This document shows positions 26,507 to 34,912 of a stretch of 64,000 nucleotides of DNA, in pieces. A program made the position numbers and the translations under genes. How positions within the stretch are numbered: position 1 is the first letter of the stretch; every line of letters starts with the position of its first letter. The stretch lies in assembly GCA_018821435.1 (NCBI GenBank), contig JAHJME010000019.1:124001-188000 (forward strand). Direction: 5' to 3'. This DNA is from Alphaproteobacteria bacterium (GTDB taxonomy: Bacteria; Pseudomonadota; Alphaproteobacteria; Caulobacterales; Caulobacteraceae). Below the pieces are notes generated by a model. It was not told the DNA's origin, ran no database searches, and was given only the letters and a program-made list of their open reading frames with translations.

Positions 26507-27129
26507 CCGTCGTCCAGGCGCTCTCGGCCTATGTGGTGGCCGCCGGGCTGCTGACGATCACGCCTGGCCTCGACACCGCGCTGATCCTGCGCACGGCGGC
26601 GGTCGAGGGGCCGAAGCGCGCGGTCTTCGCGGCGCTGGGCATCAACATCGGCTGCCTGATCTGGGGCGCGGCCGTGGCGCTGGGCCTGGGCGCCCTGCTG
26701 GCCGCCTCGACCCTGGCGTTCGACATCCTGAAGTGGGTGGGCGCGGCCTATCTGGTCTGGCTGGGCCTGAACCTGCTGCTCAAGCCGCGCGACCGGTTCG
26801 AGATCGCCACGGGCCAGACGCGCGGCGGCGGCGACCTCACCTGGATGCGCCGGGGCCTGCTGACCAATCTGCTGAACCCCAAGATCGGGATCTTCTACGT
26901 CTCGTTCCTGCCCCAGTTCCTGCCGACCGGCGTCCAGGCCGCGCCGTTCATCTTCCTGCTGGCGGTGATCCACGTACTGATCGGCAGTTGCTGGTCGGGC
27001 GTCCTGATCGCCGGCACGCGGCCGATCGCCGGCGTGCTGCAGCGCGCCGCCGTCGTCCGCTGGCTGGACCGGGTGACCGGTGGGGTCTTCGTGGCGTTCG
27101 GGGTGCGGCTGGCGCTGGAGCGGCGCTAG
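26503..27129 (+). CDS. LysE/RhtB-family amino-acid exporter
   Basis: 208 residues with about six membrane helices. The N-terminal segment [13 protein letters not shown] carries the conserved TPGP-like loop of LysE/RhtB exporters, and [21 protein letters not shown] is the second signature. It probably exports an amino acid or its homoserine-type derivative. The ATG overlaps the hisI TGA, so it is translationally coupled. It is convergent with the next gene, sharing CTAG at the stops. Substrate unknown. Confidence 0.9.
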   Translation: MTVVQALSAYVVAAGLLTITPGLDTALILRTAAVEGPKRAVFAALGINIGCLIWGAAVALGLGALLAASTLAFDILKWVGAAYLVWLGLNLLLKPRDRFEIATGQTRGGGDLTWMRRGLLTNLLNPKIGIFYVSFLPQFLPTGVQAAPFIFLLAVIHVLIGSCWSGVLIAGTRPIAGVLQRAAVVRWLDRVTGGVFVAFGVRLALERR

Positions 27130-27533
27130 GCCGCCGCCATCGCGGCCTGCAACTCGGGCCAGCGGGTGACCAGCATGCCGACGTCGAAGTAGTCGCGCCA
27201 CACCGCGATCCTGCCGTCGCGGACCTCCCAGACGCCCGTCACCGGCAATTCCACCCAGCGGTCGGCCAACCGGTGCCGGTCCAGGCGCTCCATGAACACC
27301 ACCGACCCATTCACGGCGAAGCGCGTGATGACGAACTGGTTCTCGATCACGGGCGCGAAGAACGGCTCCAGCACCGCGCGCACCGCCGCCGGCCCGCGCA
27401 CCTTGGCCATGGGGATGTTCTCGTACTCGCAGTCGTCGGCCACCAGCGGCATGGCGGCGTCATAGTTCTTGGTCTCCATCGCGCGCATGAACGCCTTGAC
27501 CGTGTCGAGCGGGGAAAGGGCGGGGTCGGACAT
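27126..27533 (-). CDS. SnoaL-fold protein of the limonene-1,2-epoxide hydrolase group
   Basis: 135 residues, cone-shaped NTF2/SnoaL fold. The segment VFMERLDRH (R83 and D85) and TGVWEVRDGRIAVWRDYFD (D114, D117) match the Arg-x-Asp and WRDYFD catalytic elements of limonene-1,2-epoxide hydrolase. The Asp-Arg-Asp machinery for epoxide hydration therefore appears preserved. Many relatives are of unknown function, so the substrate is open. It stands alone, tail to tail with the LysE gene. Confidence 0.75.
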   Translation of the reverse strand: MSDPALSPLDTVKAFMRAMETKNYDAAMPLVADDCEYENIPMAKVRGPAAVRAVLEPFFAPVIENQFVITRFAVNGSVVFMERLDRHRLADRWVELPVTGVWEVRDGRIAVWRDYFDVGMLVTRWPELQAAMAAA

Positions 27534-27624
27534 CGGGGGGCTCCTGCCGGGGTTCGTGACCCCCGCACGCTAGGCCTGCGTCCAGCGCCCCGCGATTACC
27601 TCCGAGGTCATGCGGCGGCGCGGC

Positions 27625-27732
27625 CTAGAACCAGGCCAGCAGCACCGCCGAGGCCCCCGCGAGCACGACGCTGCCCGCCAGCAAGACCCGCGCCCAGGCG
27701 GCCGAACGATCGATTTGGGGTCCAGCGGCCAT
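27625..27732 (-). CDS. 35-residue predicted single-pass membrane protein
   Basis: ATG at 27732 to TAG, with a strong GGAGG six bases upstream. The product begins with a polar MAAGPQIDRSAAWAR and then has one hydrophobic helix of about 19 residues (VLLAGSVVLAG...LLAWF). The good ribosome site and clean topology favour a real small protein. No homologue is recognised. Confidence 0.5.
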   Translation of the reverse strand: MAAGPQIDRSAAWARVLLAGSVVLAGASAVLLAWF

Positions 27733-27881
27733 GACGCGCCTCCAAGCAATGGATCAGGCGTCAAAGGTGGCGGGGGCTGCCTGAACGGTGGCTGAAGGGC
27801 GCATTCGCGGGTCGTTAGGGTTCGCCGACGACGATGTACCGGTGCGTCGCGGCTTGCTGACAGCGGGCGCGGCGGCGCCTA

Positions 27882-28271
27882 TCAGCGACGATGGTGGTCG
27901 CCGACCATGTCCGAGAGCGCCGCCCGGGCCGCCTTGCGCGTCGGGACCTCCAGCGCGCGCAGGATTTGCGAAATGTGGTTGCGGACGGTGAAATGGGAAA
28001 TGGCCAGCCGGCGACCGATTTCCTTGTTCGACAGGTTCGTCATCAGCAGCGGCAGGATGGCGGCCTGGCGCTGGGTGAGCGGCGGCAAGGCGCGTGGCGG
28101 GGTCGCGTCGTCGGTCATGAGCGCCTGGAGCCCGGCGGGCAGCGACACGCGACGCAGCGCGCCGTCCGGCAGGATCGCCCGGAGTTTCTCCAACGTCCCC
28201 AGGTCCTCCGGGTCGATGATGGCGACCAGGGCCATGCGGGCGTTCGTCGGGATGGCGGGCGCGATGGTCAT
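27882..28271 (-). CDS. LuxR-type DNA-binding protein with truncated receiver-like N-terminus
   Basis: 129 residues. The C-terminal half is a GerE/LuxR helix-turn-helix (LTQRQAAILPLLMTNLSNKEIGRRLAISHFTVRNHISQIL). The first 60 residues (ARMALVAIIDPEDLG, LPAGLQAL) resemble only the end of a receiver domain and have no phospho-acceptor aspartate. It is divergent from the LytS-like kinase with about 107 bases between starts. It may regulate its neighbours without being phosphorylated; that is inference. Confidence 0.8.
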   Translation of the reverse strand: MTIAPAIPTNARMALVAIIDPEDLGTLEKLRAILPDGALRRVSLPAGLQALMTDDATPPRALPPLTQRQAAILPLLMTNLSNKEIGRRLAISHFTVRNHISQILRALEVPTRKAARAALSDMVGDHHRR

Positions 28272-28378
28272 GCCGGGGCAAGCTAGCGCCCAGACCGCCG
28301 ACGCCTCATGGCCGATCCTGCCAGCCGCGACGAGGGGCCAATGAACCGTCCGGAATTTCTGCCAATGGCGATGTCGGC

Positions 28379-29491
28379 ATGACGAACGGCGTGACCCCGA
28401 GACCGGCGCGGGTGGAACCCCAGCGGGACACGGACGGGTCGTTCCGCCGTCCGCTACAGATCGCGACCCTGCGCCTGGGCGCGGTCTTCTGGCCGGTGAT
28501 GTTCGTGGCGGACTGCCTGCTGGCCGTCATGATGGGGGTGAATCCCCTGGAGCTGGCCGGATTCAAGCTGGTCCTCTACGGCCTCTCCGCCCTGATCACC
28601 TTCGGCATGTCGATGCTGCTGTTCCGCGCGCGCGGCCTCTCGTTCCAGCAGAAGGCGGTGGCCTGCATCCTGCTGGGCTGCGTAGGCGCGCCGCTGTTCG
28701 GCCTGATCGATTTCGCGACCGCGGTGATCTGCGCCTACCCGCGGCCGGTCGCCTACGACCCCGTCAACGGCGGGTACGCCCTGATCTTCGGGGGGTCGAT
28801 CTTCTTCGCCTGGTCGTGCCTGTTCGTGGCGATGCTCTACAGTTTCGAGGTCGTCGATCGCGAGCGCCGGCTGGCAGCCGCGCGCGAGGAGGCGCTGGCG
28901 GCGCAGATGCGCGCGCTGCGCTATCAGGTGAACCCGCACTTCCTGTTCAACACGCTGAATTCCATCGGCGGGCTGATCGAGGAAGGGGCCGGCGGCCGCG
29001 CCGAGCGCATGGTGCTGTCGCTCTCGACCTTCCTGCGCACGACCCTGACCCTGGACCCGCTGCAGGACGTTCCCCTGGCGCAGGAACTGGCGCTGCAGAC
29101 CGAGTACCTGGAGATCGAGCGCGAGCGGTTCTCCGACCGCATGGTGCTGGACATCGACGTGCCGGACGACGCGATGAGCGCCCTGGTCCCCAGCCTGATC
29201 CTGCAGCCGCTGGTCGAGAACGCGGTGAAGCACGGCGTCGGCGCCACCGCCGGCCGGGTGGAAATCCTCCTGCGGGCCCGCCGCGTTATCGATCACCTGC
29301 ACCTGACGATCGAGAACGACATGCCGCTGCACGCGGCGCTGACCCTGTCGACCGCCGGCACGGGCATCGGCCTGCGGAACGTCGCCGAGCGACTGCACGC
29401 CCGCTTCCGGGGCGACGGGTACTTCACGTCGGGACCCATCGAGCACGGACGCTATCGGGCGTCGATCATCCTGCCGCTGAGGCTGGCGTGA
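28379..29491 (+). CDS. LytS/YehU-family sensor histidine kinase
   Basis: 370 residues. Four membrane helices (about 33-52, 63-82, 93-116, 138-156) are followed by a short linker and a His_kinase domain with H187 in QVNPHFLFNTLNS. The HATPase domain has LQPLVENAVKHG and GTGIGLRNVAERL. This is the architecture of LytS-type kinases paired with LytTR regulators. No extracellular sensor domain is evident. The TGA overlaps the GTG start of the response regulator, so the pair is translationally coupled. Confidence 0.92.
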   Translation: MTNGVTPRPARVEPQRDTDGSFRRPLQIATLRLGAVFWPVMFVADCLLAVMMGVNPLELAGFKLVLYGLSALITFGMSMLLFRARGLSFQQKAVACILLGCVGAPLFGLIDFATAVICAYPRPVAYDPVNGGYALIFGGSIFFAWSCLFVAMLYSFEVVDRERRLAAAREEALAAQMRALRYQVNPHFLFNTLNSIGGLIEEGAGGRAERMVLSLSTFLRTTLTLDPLQDVPLAQELALQTEYLEIERERFSDRMVLDIDVPDDAMSALVPSLILQPLVENAVKHGVGATAGRVEILLRARRVIDHLHLTIENDMPLHAALTLSTAGTGIGLRNVAERLHARFRGDGYFTSGPIEHGRYRASIILPLRLA

Positions 29492-30264
29492 GCGGCCTGT
29501 CCGTCCTGGTGGTCGACGACGAGCCGCTGGCCCGGCGCCGCACGATCCGCCTGGTCAACCAGATCGAGGGCGTGGGACGGATCATGGAGGCCGGGGATTT
29601 CGCCCAGGCCTGCAGCATGGTCGACGCCGCCTGCCCCGACATCCTGCTACTGGACATCCAGCTGCCGGGCGGCAGTGGCTTCGAGGTGCTGGAGCGCGTG
29701 GCCCAGACCCCGCCGGCCGTCATCTTCGTCACCGCCTTCGACCAGCATGCGCTGCGGGCCTTCGAGGCGAACGCGGTGGACTATGTGACCAAGCCCATCG
29801 AGCCGGGCCGCTTCCGCGCGGCGATGGCGCGGGCCCGGGAGCTGGTGACGATGCACTCGCGCGCCGAGCGGATCGTCGAGTTGCAAGAGACCGTCGCTTC
29901 GCTGCGGAGCGCGCTGAACGACAAGGCCCGGACGGCGACCGATTTCTGGGTCCGGACCCAGGGCGAGCACCTGCGCGTCGCGTCCGAGGCGATCGTTCGC
30001 TTCGAGGCCGACCGGGACTATGTCCGCATCCACGTTCCGGGCGCCCACTACCTCTATCGCGAGAGCCTGGCGTCGCTGGAACAGCGGCTGGACCCAGCGG
30101 AGTTCGTCCGCATCCATCGCGGCGCCATCGTGCGCCGGCGCGCCATCGTCCGCGTCAGGTCGGGTCCCTTCGCGGCGTTGATCGCCGTGCTGGCCGACGG
30201 CTCCGAGGTTCGGGTCGGGCGCACCTACGAGCCGCAGATGCGCGCCGTCCTGGGCCGGAGCTAA
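29488..30264 (+). CDS. LytTR-family response regulator
   Basis: 258 residues starting at GTG 29488 inside the kinase stop (GTGA). The receiver domain has D10-D11 (VVDDEP), phospho-acceptor D56 (ILLLDIQLPGGSGFE) and the T/K end (FVTAFDQHALRAFEANAVDYVTKP). A helical linker leads to a LytTR DNA-binding domain (IVRFEADRDYVRIHV, LEQRLDPAEFVRIHRGAIV). It is the cognate partner of the upstream kinase. Target promoters are not identified; the PEP-CTERM gene starts 126 bases downstream. Confidence 0.94.
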   Translation: MSGLSVLVVDDEPLARRRTIRLVNQIEGVGRIMEAGDFAQACSMVDAACPDILLLDIQLPGGSGFEVLERVAQTPPAVIFVTAFDQHALRAFEANAVDYVTKPIEPGRFRAAMARARELVTMHSRAERIVELQETVASLRSALNDKARTATDFWVRTQGEHLRVASEAIVRFEADRDYVRIHVPGAHYLYRESLASLEQRLDPAEFVRIHRGAIVRRRAIVRVRSGPFAALIAVLADGSEVRVGRTYEPQMRAVLGRS

Positions 30265-30390
30265 GCGGCGACGCCGAGGGCGAGGCCCCGACGGATCGCC
30301 TGAAAGATACCGGTACACCGGCGGGCATTGTCCCCGAACAGCTCGCAAGCAACCCTGCGGTCTCACCATTGTAGAGTTTGAGGTCCGCGT

Positions 30391-31026
30391 ATGAAAACGA
30401 CGTTCGCCCTGGCCGGGACGCTTGCCCTGCTGTCCCTTCCGTCCGCCGCATCGGCCGCAACGACCTTCGATCTCGAGGGGATCGACGCGGGCGTCTATGA
30501 GGGCTCGCTGATCGTGAACGACGGCGACCTGTCCATGACGATCACGGCCGAGGGTGCGAACTACCTCACCGTTCTCGATATCGGGGTCGCTCAACTGGGG
30601 CAAAGGTCGGTCTACGCGAACCTCTTCAACCCCGCCGATACCGACGCCTTCGTGCCCATGCGATTCTCGTTCAACCAGCTGATCAGCTCGATCACCTTCA
30701 ACTTCGGCGACGGGGGCGGCGAGGACGATGGCGTGGTCAGCATCGCGGCATATACCGCCGCCGGCGTCCTGCTGGGCACGGCTACCGAGATCTTCCCGGA
30801 GGACTTCGCGGAGGCCAAGTCGCTGACGCTCGATTTCGTGGGCGCGAGCTATTTCATCGCCTCGACGAGTGCGCCGTACAATGCCCACAGCCTCGGCTTC
30901 GACGTCAGCGCGGTTCAGACGGTCGGCGTGCCCGAGCCGGCGACCTGGGCGCTGATGATCGCGGGCTTCGGCCTGACGGGTCTGGCGCTGCGTCGTCGCC
31001 AGGCGAGCGTCGAAGCGTGCGCCTGA
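30391..31026 (+). CDS. Secreted PEPxxWA-CTERM protein
   Basis: 211 residues. A signal peptide (FALAGTLALLSLPSAASA) precedes a beta-rich domain with FDLEGIDAGVYEG and FSFNQLISSITFNFGDGGGEDDG. The C-terminus is a sorting signal: PEPATWA followed by LMIAGFGLTGLALRRR. Such signals direct export and cleavage by an exosortase-type system (XrtA-like for PEPxxWA). No exosortase gene is in the window. GAGG lies about 7 bases before the ATG. It overlaps the next gene by ten bases. Confidence 0.88.
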   Translation: MKTTFALAGTLALLSLPSAASAATTFDLEGIDAGVYEGSLIVNDGDLSMTITAEGANYLTVLDIGVAQLGQRSVYANLFNPADTDAFVPMRFSFNQLISSITFNFGDGGGEDDGVVSIAAYTAAGVLLGTATEIFPEDFAEAKSLTLDFVGASYFIASTSAPYNAHSLGFDVSAVQTVGVPEPATWALMIAGFGLTGLALRRRQASVEACA

Positions 31027-31853
31027 CAGCCGCCGTCGCCCTGGTCCTGACCACGATCCCGGCGACGGCGCTGGCCGCCACCTGCGAGGAGAGCTTCGTG
31101 AAGCGCGGCAGCGCGCTGACCGGGCTCAACTTCACCGCCCAGGTCGCCGTGCCCGACCTGACGCCGGCCAGCGCCGTCGGCCAGATGCGGGGCGTGGCGA
31201 TCAAGGGCAAGTACGACGTCATCCTGGAGGAGGCCGACGCCGGCAGTCTGCTGATCGAACAGCCCGCCGCCGGGGCCAACCGCGCCTTCCCGATCATCGT
31301 CACCGCCGTCCAGGCGGGCGGCGCCGGGACGGTGAAGATGGAGGTCAAGCTGCCCGCCGGCATGGTCGCCCCCGCCGAGGGGGTCCGGACCGAAGTCTGC
31401 GGCATGCTGGCCCAGCTCAAGGGCGGCCGCGCCGGCCTGGCGCTGGCGTCCCAGGGGATGGGCGCGACGGGGACCTCGACGCCGACCCGTATCGATGCGG
31501 TGACCCTCTCCCAGCAGTTCGCCCGCGAGGCCGTCAAGAACGACGCCCTGCTGCCGCTGCGCTACAAGGGCAAGGCGTTCAGCGTCTGGGGCGCGGTCAA
31601 CCACGTGATGAAGGACGGGGAGTATTTCCGCGTGGCGTTCGACACGCCCGACGCGCGGGACCGGGCGATCCGCCTGGATGCGCCCGGCGACGCGGGCTTC
31701 ATGGTCAACATCAGCTGTCTGATGGCCAAGGGCCAGAACGCCTATGCGCTGACCCTGAAGGCCAGGAGCCTGATCCGCCTGACCGGGACGTTCTACGAGT
31801 ACGACACGTTCAAGCGAACGGTCTGGCTGAACGAGTGCCGGCCGGCGAGCTAG
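31017..31853 (+). CDS. Exported protein of unknown function
   Basis: 278 residues from GTG 31017, which overlaps the end of the PEP-CTERM gene by ten bases. The signal peptide is RLTAAVALVLTTIPATALAA. The mature part has Cys near the N-terminus (TCEESF) and a C-terminal half (YKGKAFSVWGAVNHVMKDGEYFRVAFDTP, FMVNISCLM) that resembles an OB-fold. No catalytic motif seen. Possibly a periplasmic partner of the preceding protein, judged only by overlap. Confidence 0.65.
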   Translation: MRLTAAVALVLTTIPATALAATCEESFVKRGSALTGLNFTAQVAVPDLTPASAVGQMRGVAIKGKYDVILEEADAGSLLIEQPAAGANRAFPIIVTAVQAGGAGTVKMEVKLPAGMVAPAEGVRTEVCGMLAQLKGGRAGLALASQGMGATGTSTPTRIDAVTLSQQFAREAVKNDALLPLRYKGKAFSVWGAVNHVMKDGEYFRVAFDTPDARDRAIRLDAPGDAGFMVNISCLMAKGQNAYALTLKARSLIRLTGTFYEYDTFKRTVWLNECRPAS

Positions 31854-31863
31854 CCGCCCGCCC

Positions 31864-33513
31864 TCAGACTTCCTTCAGGCCCGACACGCCCTTGCCGTCA
31901 GGGGTCGCCACGAACGTCTTCACCACCCGGGTGGTGAAGTCCTTCGCCACGATGGTCGACACCGCGACGAGCTCGCCCTTGGCCTGCTCGCGGGTGAGGG
32001 TCAGCAGGACGAAGCCGTTCGACACCTGGTCGTTGAACAGGACTTCCTTGTTGGCCTTGGCGATCAGGTCGCCGGCGTTGATGCCGGGCGACAGCTCGCC
32101 GCCGCCGGGGCTGGTGATGCCGCTGGTCCCGAACTCGCAGGCGACGCGCTTGCCGGCGGCGTCGTGCAACTCGTTGGCCCAGAACGAGTGGCTGTCGCCG
32201 CTGACCACGATGGGCCGGGCGTCCGCCGCCTTGAACACGTCGTACAGCCGCTCGCGGTCGGCGGGATAGCCGTCCCACATGTCCATCCCCGCCGGCAGCC
32301 CCAGGGCGGCGCCGGCCTCGTAGCGGGCGACGCGGTTCTGCGCCTTGGCCGGGATGGCGGCGTACTGCTCCGGCGTCAGCTCCTTCTTGGGGCTGGGCAG
32401 CATGACGCGGGCCATGACCACCTCGTTGCCGATCACCTGCCAGGCGTGGCCGGCCTTCACGGAGCGGCTGAGCTCGGCGCCGATCCAGGCCTCCTGCTTC
32501 GGGCCCATCATCCGGCGCCTGGGGTCGGCCAGTTTGGCCTTGAGCGCGGTGAGGTCGCGCTTGCCGTCCACCTCCGGGGCGTCGCCGTCCAGGGTGGCCT
32601 GGCTGTCGCGGGCGGTCAGACGGGTTTCCACCATGATCAGGCTGGCCAGGTCGCCGAAGTCGAAGCTGCGCATGGCGGCGTCGGCCAGACTGCCGCCTGC
32701 CTTCGGCTCGCGGATCGGCATCCACTCGAAATAGGCCTTGAGCGCGGCGGCCTTGCGGACCGTCCAGTCGCCTTCGGTCGCGGGCGTGTGGTTCTGCGCG
32801 CCGGTCATGTAGCTGTCGTTGGCGGTCTCGTGGTCGTCCCAGACCACGATCCAGGGTGCGCGGGCGTGGGCCGCCTGAGCGGCCGGATCGCCCTTGTACT
32901 GGGCGTGGCGGCGGCGGTAGTCGGCCAGGGTCAGGATTTCGTGCGGCGGGTCGTGCGGCCGCTCGGCCGCCACGGCCGAGTCCATGCCGTAGGTCTTGGG
33001 GCCGCCGTACTCGTAGATGTAGTCGCCCAGGTGCAGGACCACGTCCACCCGCGGCAAGTCCGCGATGGCCTGGTAGGCGTTGAAGTAGCCGTTCGGGTAG
33101 AGCGTGCAGGACGCCACCGCCAGCACCACGTCCTTCACCGGGCCGGCCGGCAGGGTGCGCGTGCGGCCCATGGGCGAGGTCACGCCCGCCGCGGCGAATT
33201 CGTAGGTATAGGCCCGGCCGGCGTCGAGGCCCGTGACGTCCACCTTGATCGTGTAGTCGCGCGCCGGCCCGGTGGTCCCCGACCCGCTCTTGGCCCCGCC
33301 CGCGCGGCGGTCGATGGGGTTCAGCTTCCAGGTATAGGCGATGTCGGCGCCGGGGGTGTCCGGGGTCAGCCGGGTCCACAGCACCACCCGGTCCTGTCGC
33401 GGGTCGCCCGAGGCGACGCCGTGCTTGAACGCAACCGTGGAGCTTTGCGCCGCCGCGGGCGTTGCCGCTCCGAGGCCGAGCAGGGCCAGGGCTTTCCGCC
33501 GGTCGATCTTCAT
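31864..33513 (-). CDS. phoD: PhoD-type alkaline phosphatase/phosphodiesterase
   Basis: 549 residues from ATG 33513. The N-terminus has a Tat-like signal (DRRKALALLGLGAATPAAA). Characteristic PhoD segments follow: FKHGVASGDPRQDRVVLWTRL, LAVASCTLYPNGYFNAYQAI, VVLHLGDYIYEYGG, WDDHETANDSYM and VVSGDSHSFWANEL. The enzyme uses Fe and Ca to remove phosphate from mono- and diesters in the periplasm. A longer upstream frame is antisense to the next gene. It is divergent from the ferritin-like gene. No Pho box was recognised. Confidence 0.9.
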   Translation of the reverse strand: MKIDRRKALALLGLGAATPAAAQSSTVAFKHGVASGDPRQDRVVLWTRLTPDTPGADIAYTWKLNPIDRRAGGAKSGSGTTGPARDYTIKVDVTGLDAGRAYTYEFAAAGVTSPMGRTRTLPAGPVKDVVLAVASCTLYPNGYFNAYQAIADLPRVDVVLHLGDYIYEYGGPKTYGMDSAVAAERPHDPPHEILTLADYRRRHAQYKGDPAAQAAHARAPWIVVWDDHETANDSYMTGAQNHTPATEGDWTVRKAAALKAYFEWMPIREPKAGGSLADAAMRSFDFGDLASLIMVETRLTARDSQATLDGDAPEVDGKRDLTALKAKLADPRRRMMGPKQEAWIGAELSRSVKAGHAWQVIGNEVVMARVMLPSPKKELTPEQYAAIPAKAQNRVARYEAGAALGLPAGMDMWDGYPADRERLYDVFKAADARPIVVSGDSHSFWANELHDAAGKRVACEFGTSGITSPGGGELSPGINAGDLIAKANKEVLFNDQVSNGFVLLTLTREQAKGELVAVSTIVAKDFTTRVVKTFVATPDGKGVSGLKEV

Positions 33514-33576
33514 GGTCGTCTTCCCCGCGCCGCCGCCTTGATATGACCGCGCCATACCACAGGAGCATGACACCGA

Positions 33577-33885
33577 ATGTCCAGCGAAGCCCTCCACGTC
33601 GCCCGCGAAAAGCTGAGCCGCAAGACCTTGGACATGCACTACGCCATCACCTCGCTGATGGAGGAGTTCGAGGCGGTGGACTGGTATCGCCAGCGGGCCG
33701 ACGACACCGAGGATCCCGAGCTGAAGAAAATCCTGCTGCACAACGCCCGCGAAGAGCTGGAGCATGCGGCGATGGTGCTGGAGTGGATGCGGCGCAACGA
33801 CGGCGAGGTGAACGAGCAACTCACCGAATATCTGTTCAAGAAGGGCTCCATCACCGGACACGAGGAAGAGGCCACGGGGAAGTAG
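33577..33885 (+). CDS. EncFtn-like (encapsulated-ferritin-type) protein
   Basis: 102 residues, two-helix ferritin half-domain. Metal residues of Rhodospirillum rubrum EncFtn map with a constant offset of two: E32 to E30, E62 to E60, H65 to H63, W38 to W36, and entry-site E31/E34 to E29/E32 (MEEFEAVDWY, EELEHAAMVLEW). Such proteins dimerise to form a di-iron ferroxidase and usually work inside an encapsulin shell. Here the protein ends EEEATGK with no recognisable cargo-loading peptide, and no encapsulin gene is adjacent. It may work alone or with a distant shell. Confidence 0.85.
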   Translation: MSSEALHVAREKLSRKTLDMHYAITSLMEEFEAVDWYRQRADDTEDPELKKILLHNAREELEHAAMVLEWMRRNDGEVNEQLTEYLFKKGSITGHEEEATGK

Positions 33886-33904
33886 GCTGTGCTATCGGGC
33901 AGGC

Positions 33905-34912
33905 ATGACGTTTCCGCCGACTGAACCCGAAGCGCTGGACGCCGACGACGCCGACGAGGTCTTCGGCCTGCGCGTCGTGACTCTGGAGGCCGGCGGCCGG
34001 GTGGACAAGGCGCTGGCCGCGGCCCTGCCCGAGTTCAGCCGCGCCCGCCTGCAGGCGCTGATCGCCGAGGGCCGGGTCAGCCGCGATGGCGCCCCCCTCA
34101 CCGACGGCTCGGCCAAGGCCGTCGCCGGCGACTACCGGGTGGAGATTCCACCGCCCACCGCCGCCCTGCCGCAGCCCGAGAACATCCCGCTGGTGGTGCT
34201 GTTCGAGGACGAGCACCTGATCGTCATCGACAAGCCGCCGGGCATCGCCATGCACCCCGCCCCGGGCAGCGAGAGCGGCACCCTGGTCAACGCCCTGCTT
34301 CACCACTGCGGCGACAGCCTGTCGGGCATCGGCGGGGTGGCGCGGCCGGGGATCGTGCATCGGATCGACAAGGAAACCTCCGGCGTGGTGGTTGTCGCCA
34401 AGACCGACGCCGCCCATCAGGGGCTGTCGGCGCTGTTCGCCGCGCACGACATCGACCGGATGTACGTGGCCCTGACCCGGGGCGCGCCGTCGCCGATCAC
34501 CGGGACCATCGAGGGCGCCATCGGCCGCTCGACCAACGACCGCAAGAAGATGGCGATGGTGAAGACCGGCGGCCGCCACGCCATCACCCACTACACGGTG
34601 ACCAAGACCTTCGGGCCGGTGGAGAAGCCGCTGGCCGGCAAGGTGGCCTGCCGCCTGGAAACCGGCCGCACCCACCAGATCCGCGTGCACCTGGCCAGCA
34701 AGGGATCGCCCTGCCTGGGGGACCCCGTCTACGGCTCGGGCTCGCCCGCCCAGCCGGTGAAGGACGCCATCGCCGCCGTGGGCCTGAAGCGCCAAGCGCT
34801 GCACGCCGCCGTGCTGGGGTTCGTCCACCCGATCACGGGGGAGGCCGTGCGGTTCGAAAGCCCACTGCCGGAGGATATGGCGCGGCTGGAAGCGTTGTTG
34901 GGGAAGCTGTAG
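33905..34912 (+). CDS. rluD: RluA-family 23S rRNA pseudouridine synthase (RluD-like)
   Basis: 335 residues. An N-terminal S4 domain (GRVDKALAAALPEFSRARLQALIAEGRV) is followed by the catalytic domain with the motif VHRIDKETSG (catalytic Asp), RLETGRTHQIRVHLAS and a C-terminal LHPITGE-like end. It modifies helix 69 of 23S rRNA in the RluD case. The closeness of RluC/RluD subgroups makes the exact sites uncertain. It precedes rpoH, an arrangement often seen in alphaproteobacteria. Confidence 0.9.
   Translation: MTFPPTEPEALDADDADEVFGLRVVTLEAGGRVDKALAAALPEFSRARLQALIAEGRVSRDGAPLTDGSAKAVAGDYRVEIPPPTAALPQPENIPLVVLFEDEHLIVIDKPPGIAMHPAPGSESGTLVNALLHHCGDSLSGIGGVARPGIVHRIDKETSGVVVVAKTDAAHQGLSALFAAHDIDRMYVALTRGAPSPITGTIEGAIGRSTNDRKKMAMVKTGGRHAITHYTVTKTFGPVEKPLAGKVACRLETGRTHQIRVHLASKGSPCLGDPVYGSGSPAQPVKDAIAAVGLKRQALHAAVLGFVHPITGEAVRFESPLPEDMARLEALLGKL

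Noticed and set aside
27900..30264. Defence-type or phage-related island
   Set aside because: Only common regulators and exported proteins are found; there is no integrase, no nuclease, no tRNA or att-like repeat.
31898..33568. Second open frame on the - strand across phoD
   Set aside because: A frame-shifted shadow of phoD with Arg/Gly-rich composition.
31864..33885. Possible encapsulin or iron-uptake partner near the EncFtn-like gene
   Set aside because: The neighbours are PhoD phosphatase and RluD; neither has an HK97-type or iron-transport character.
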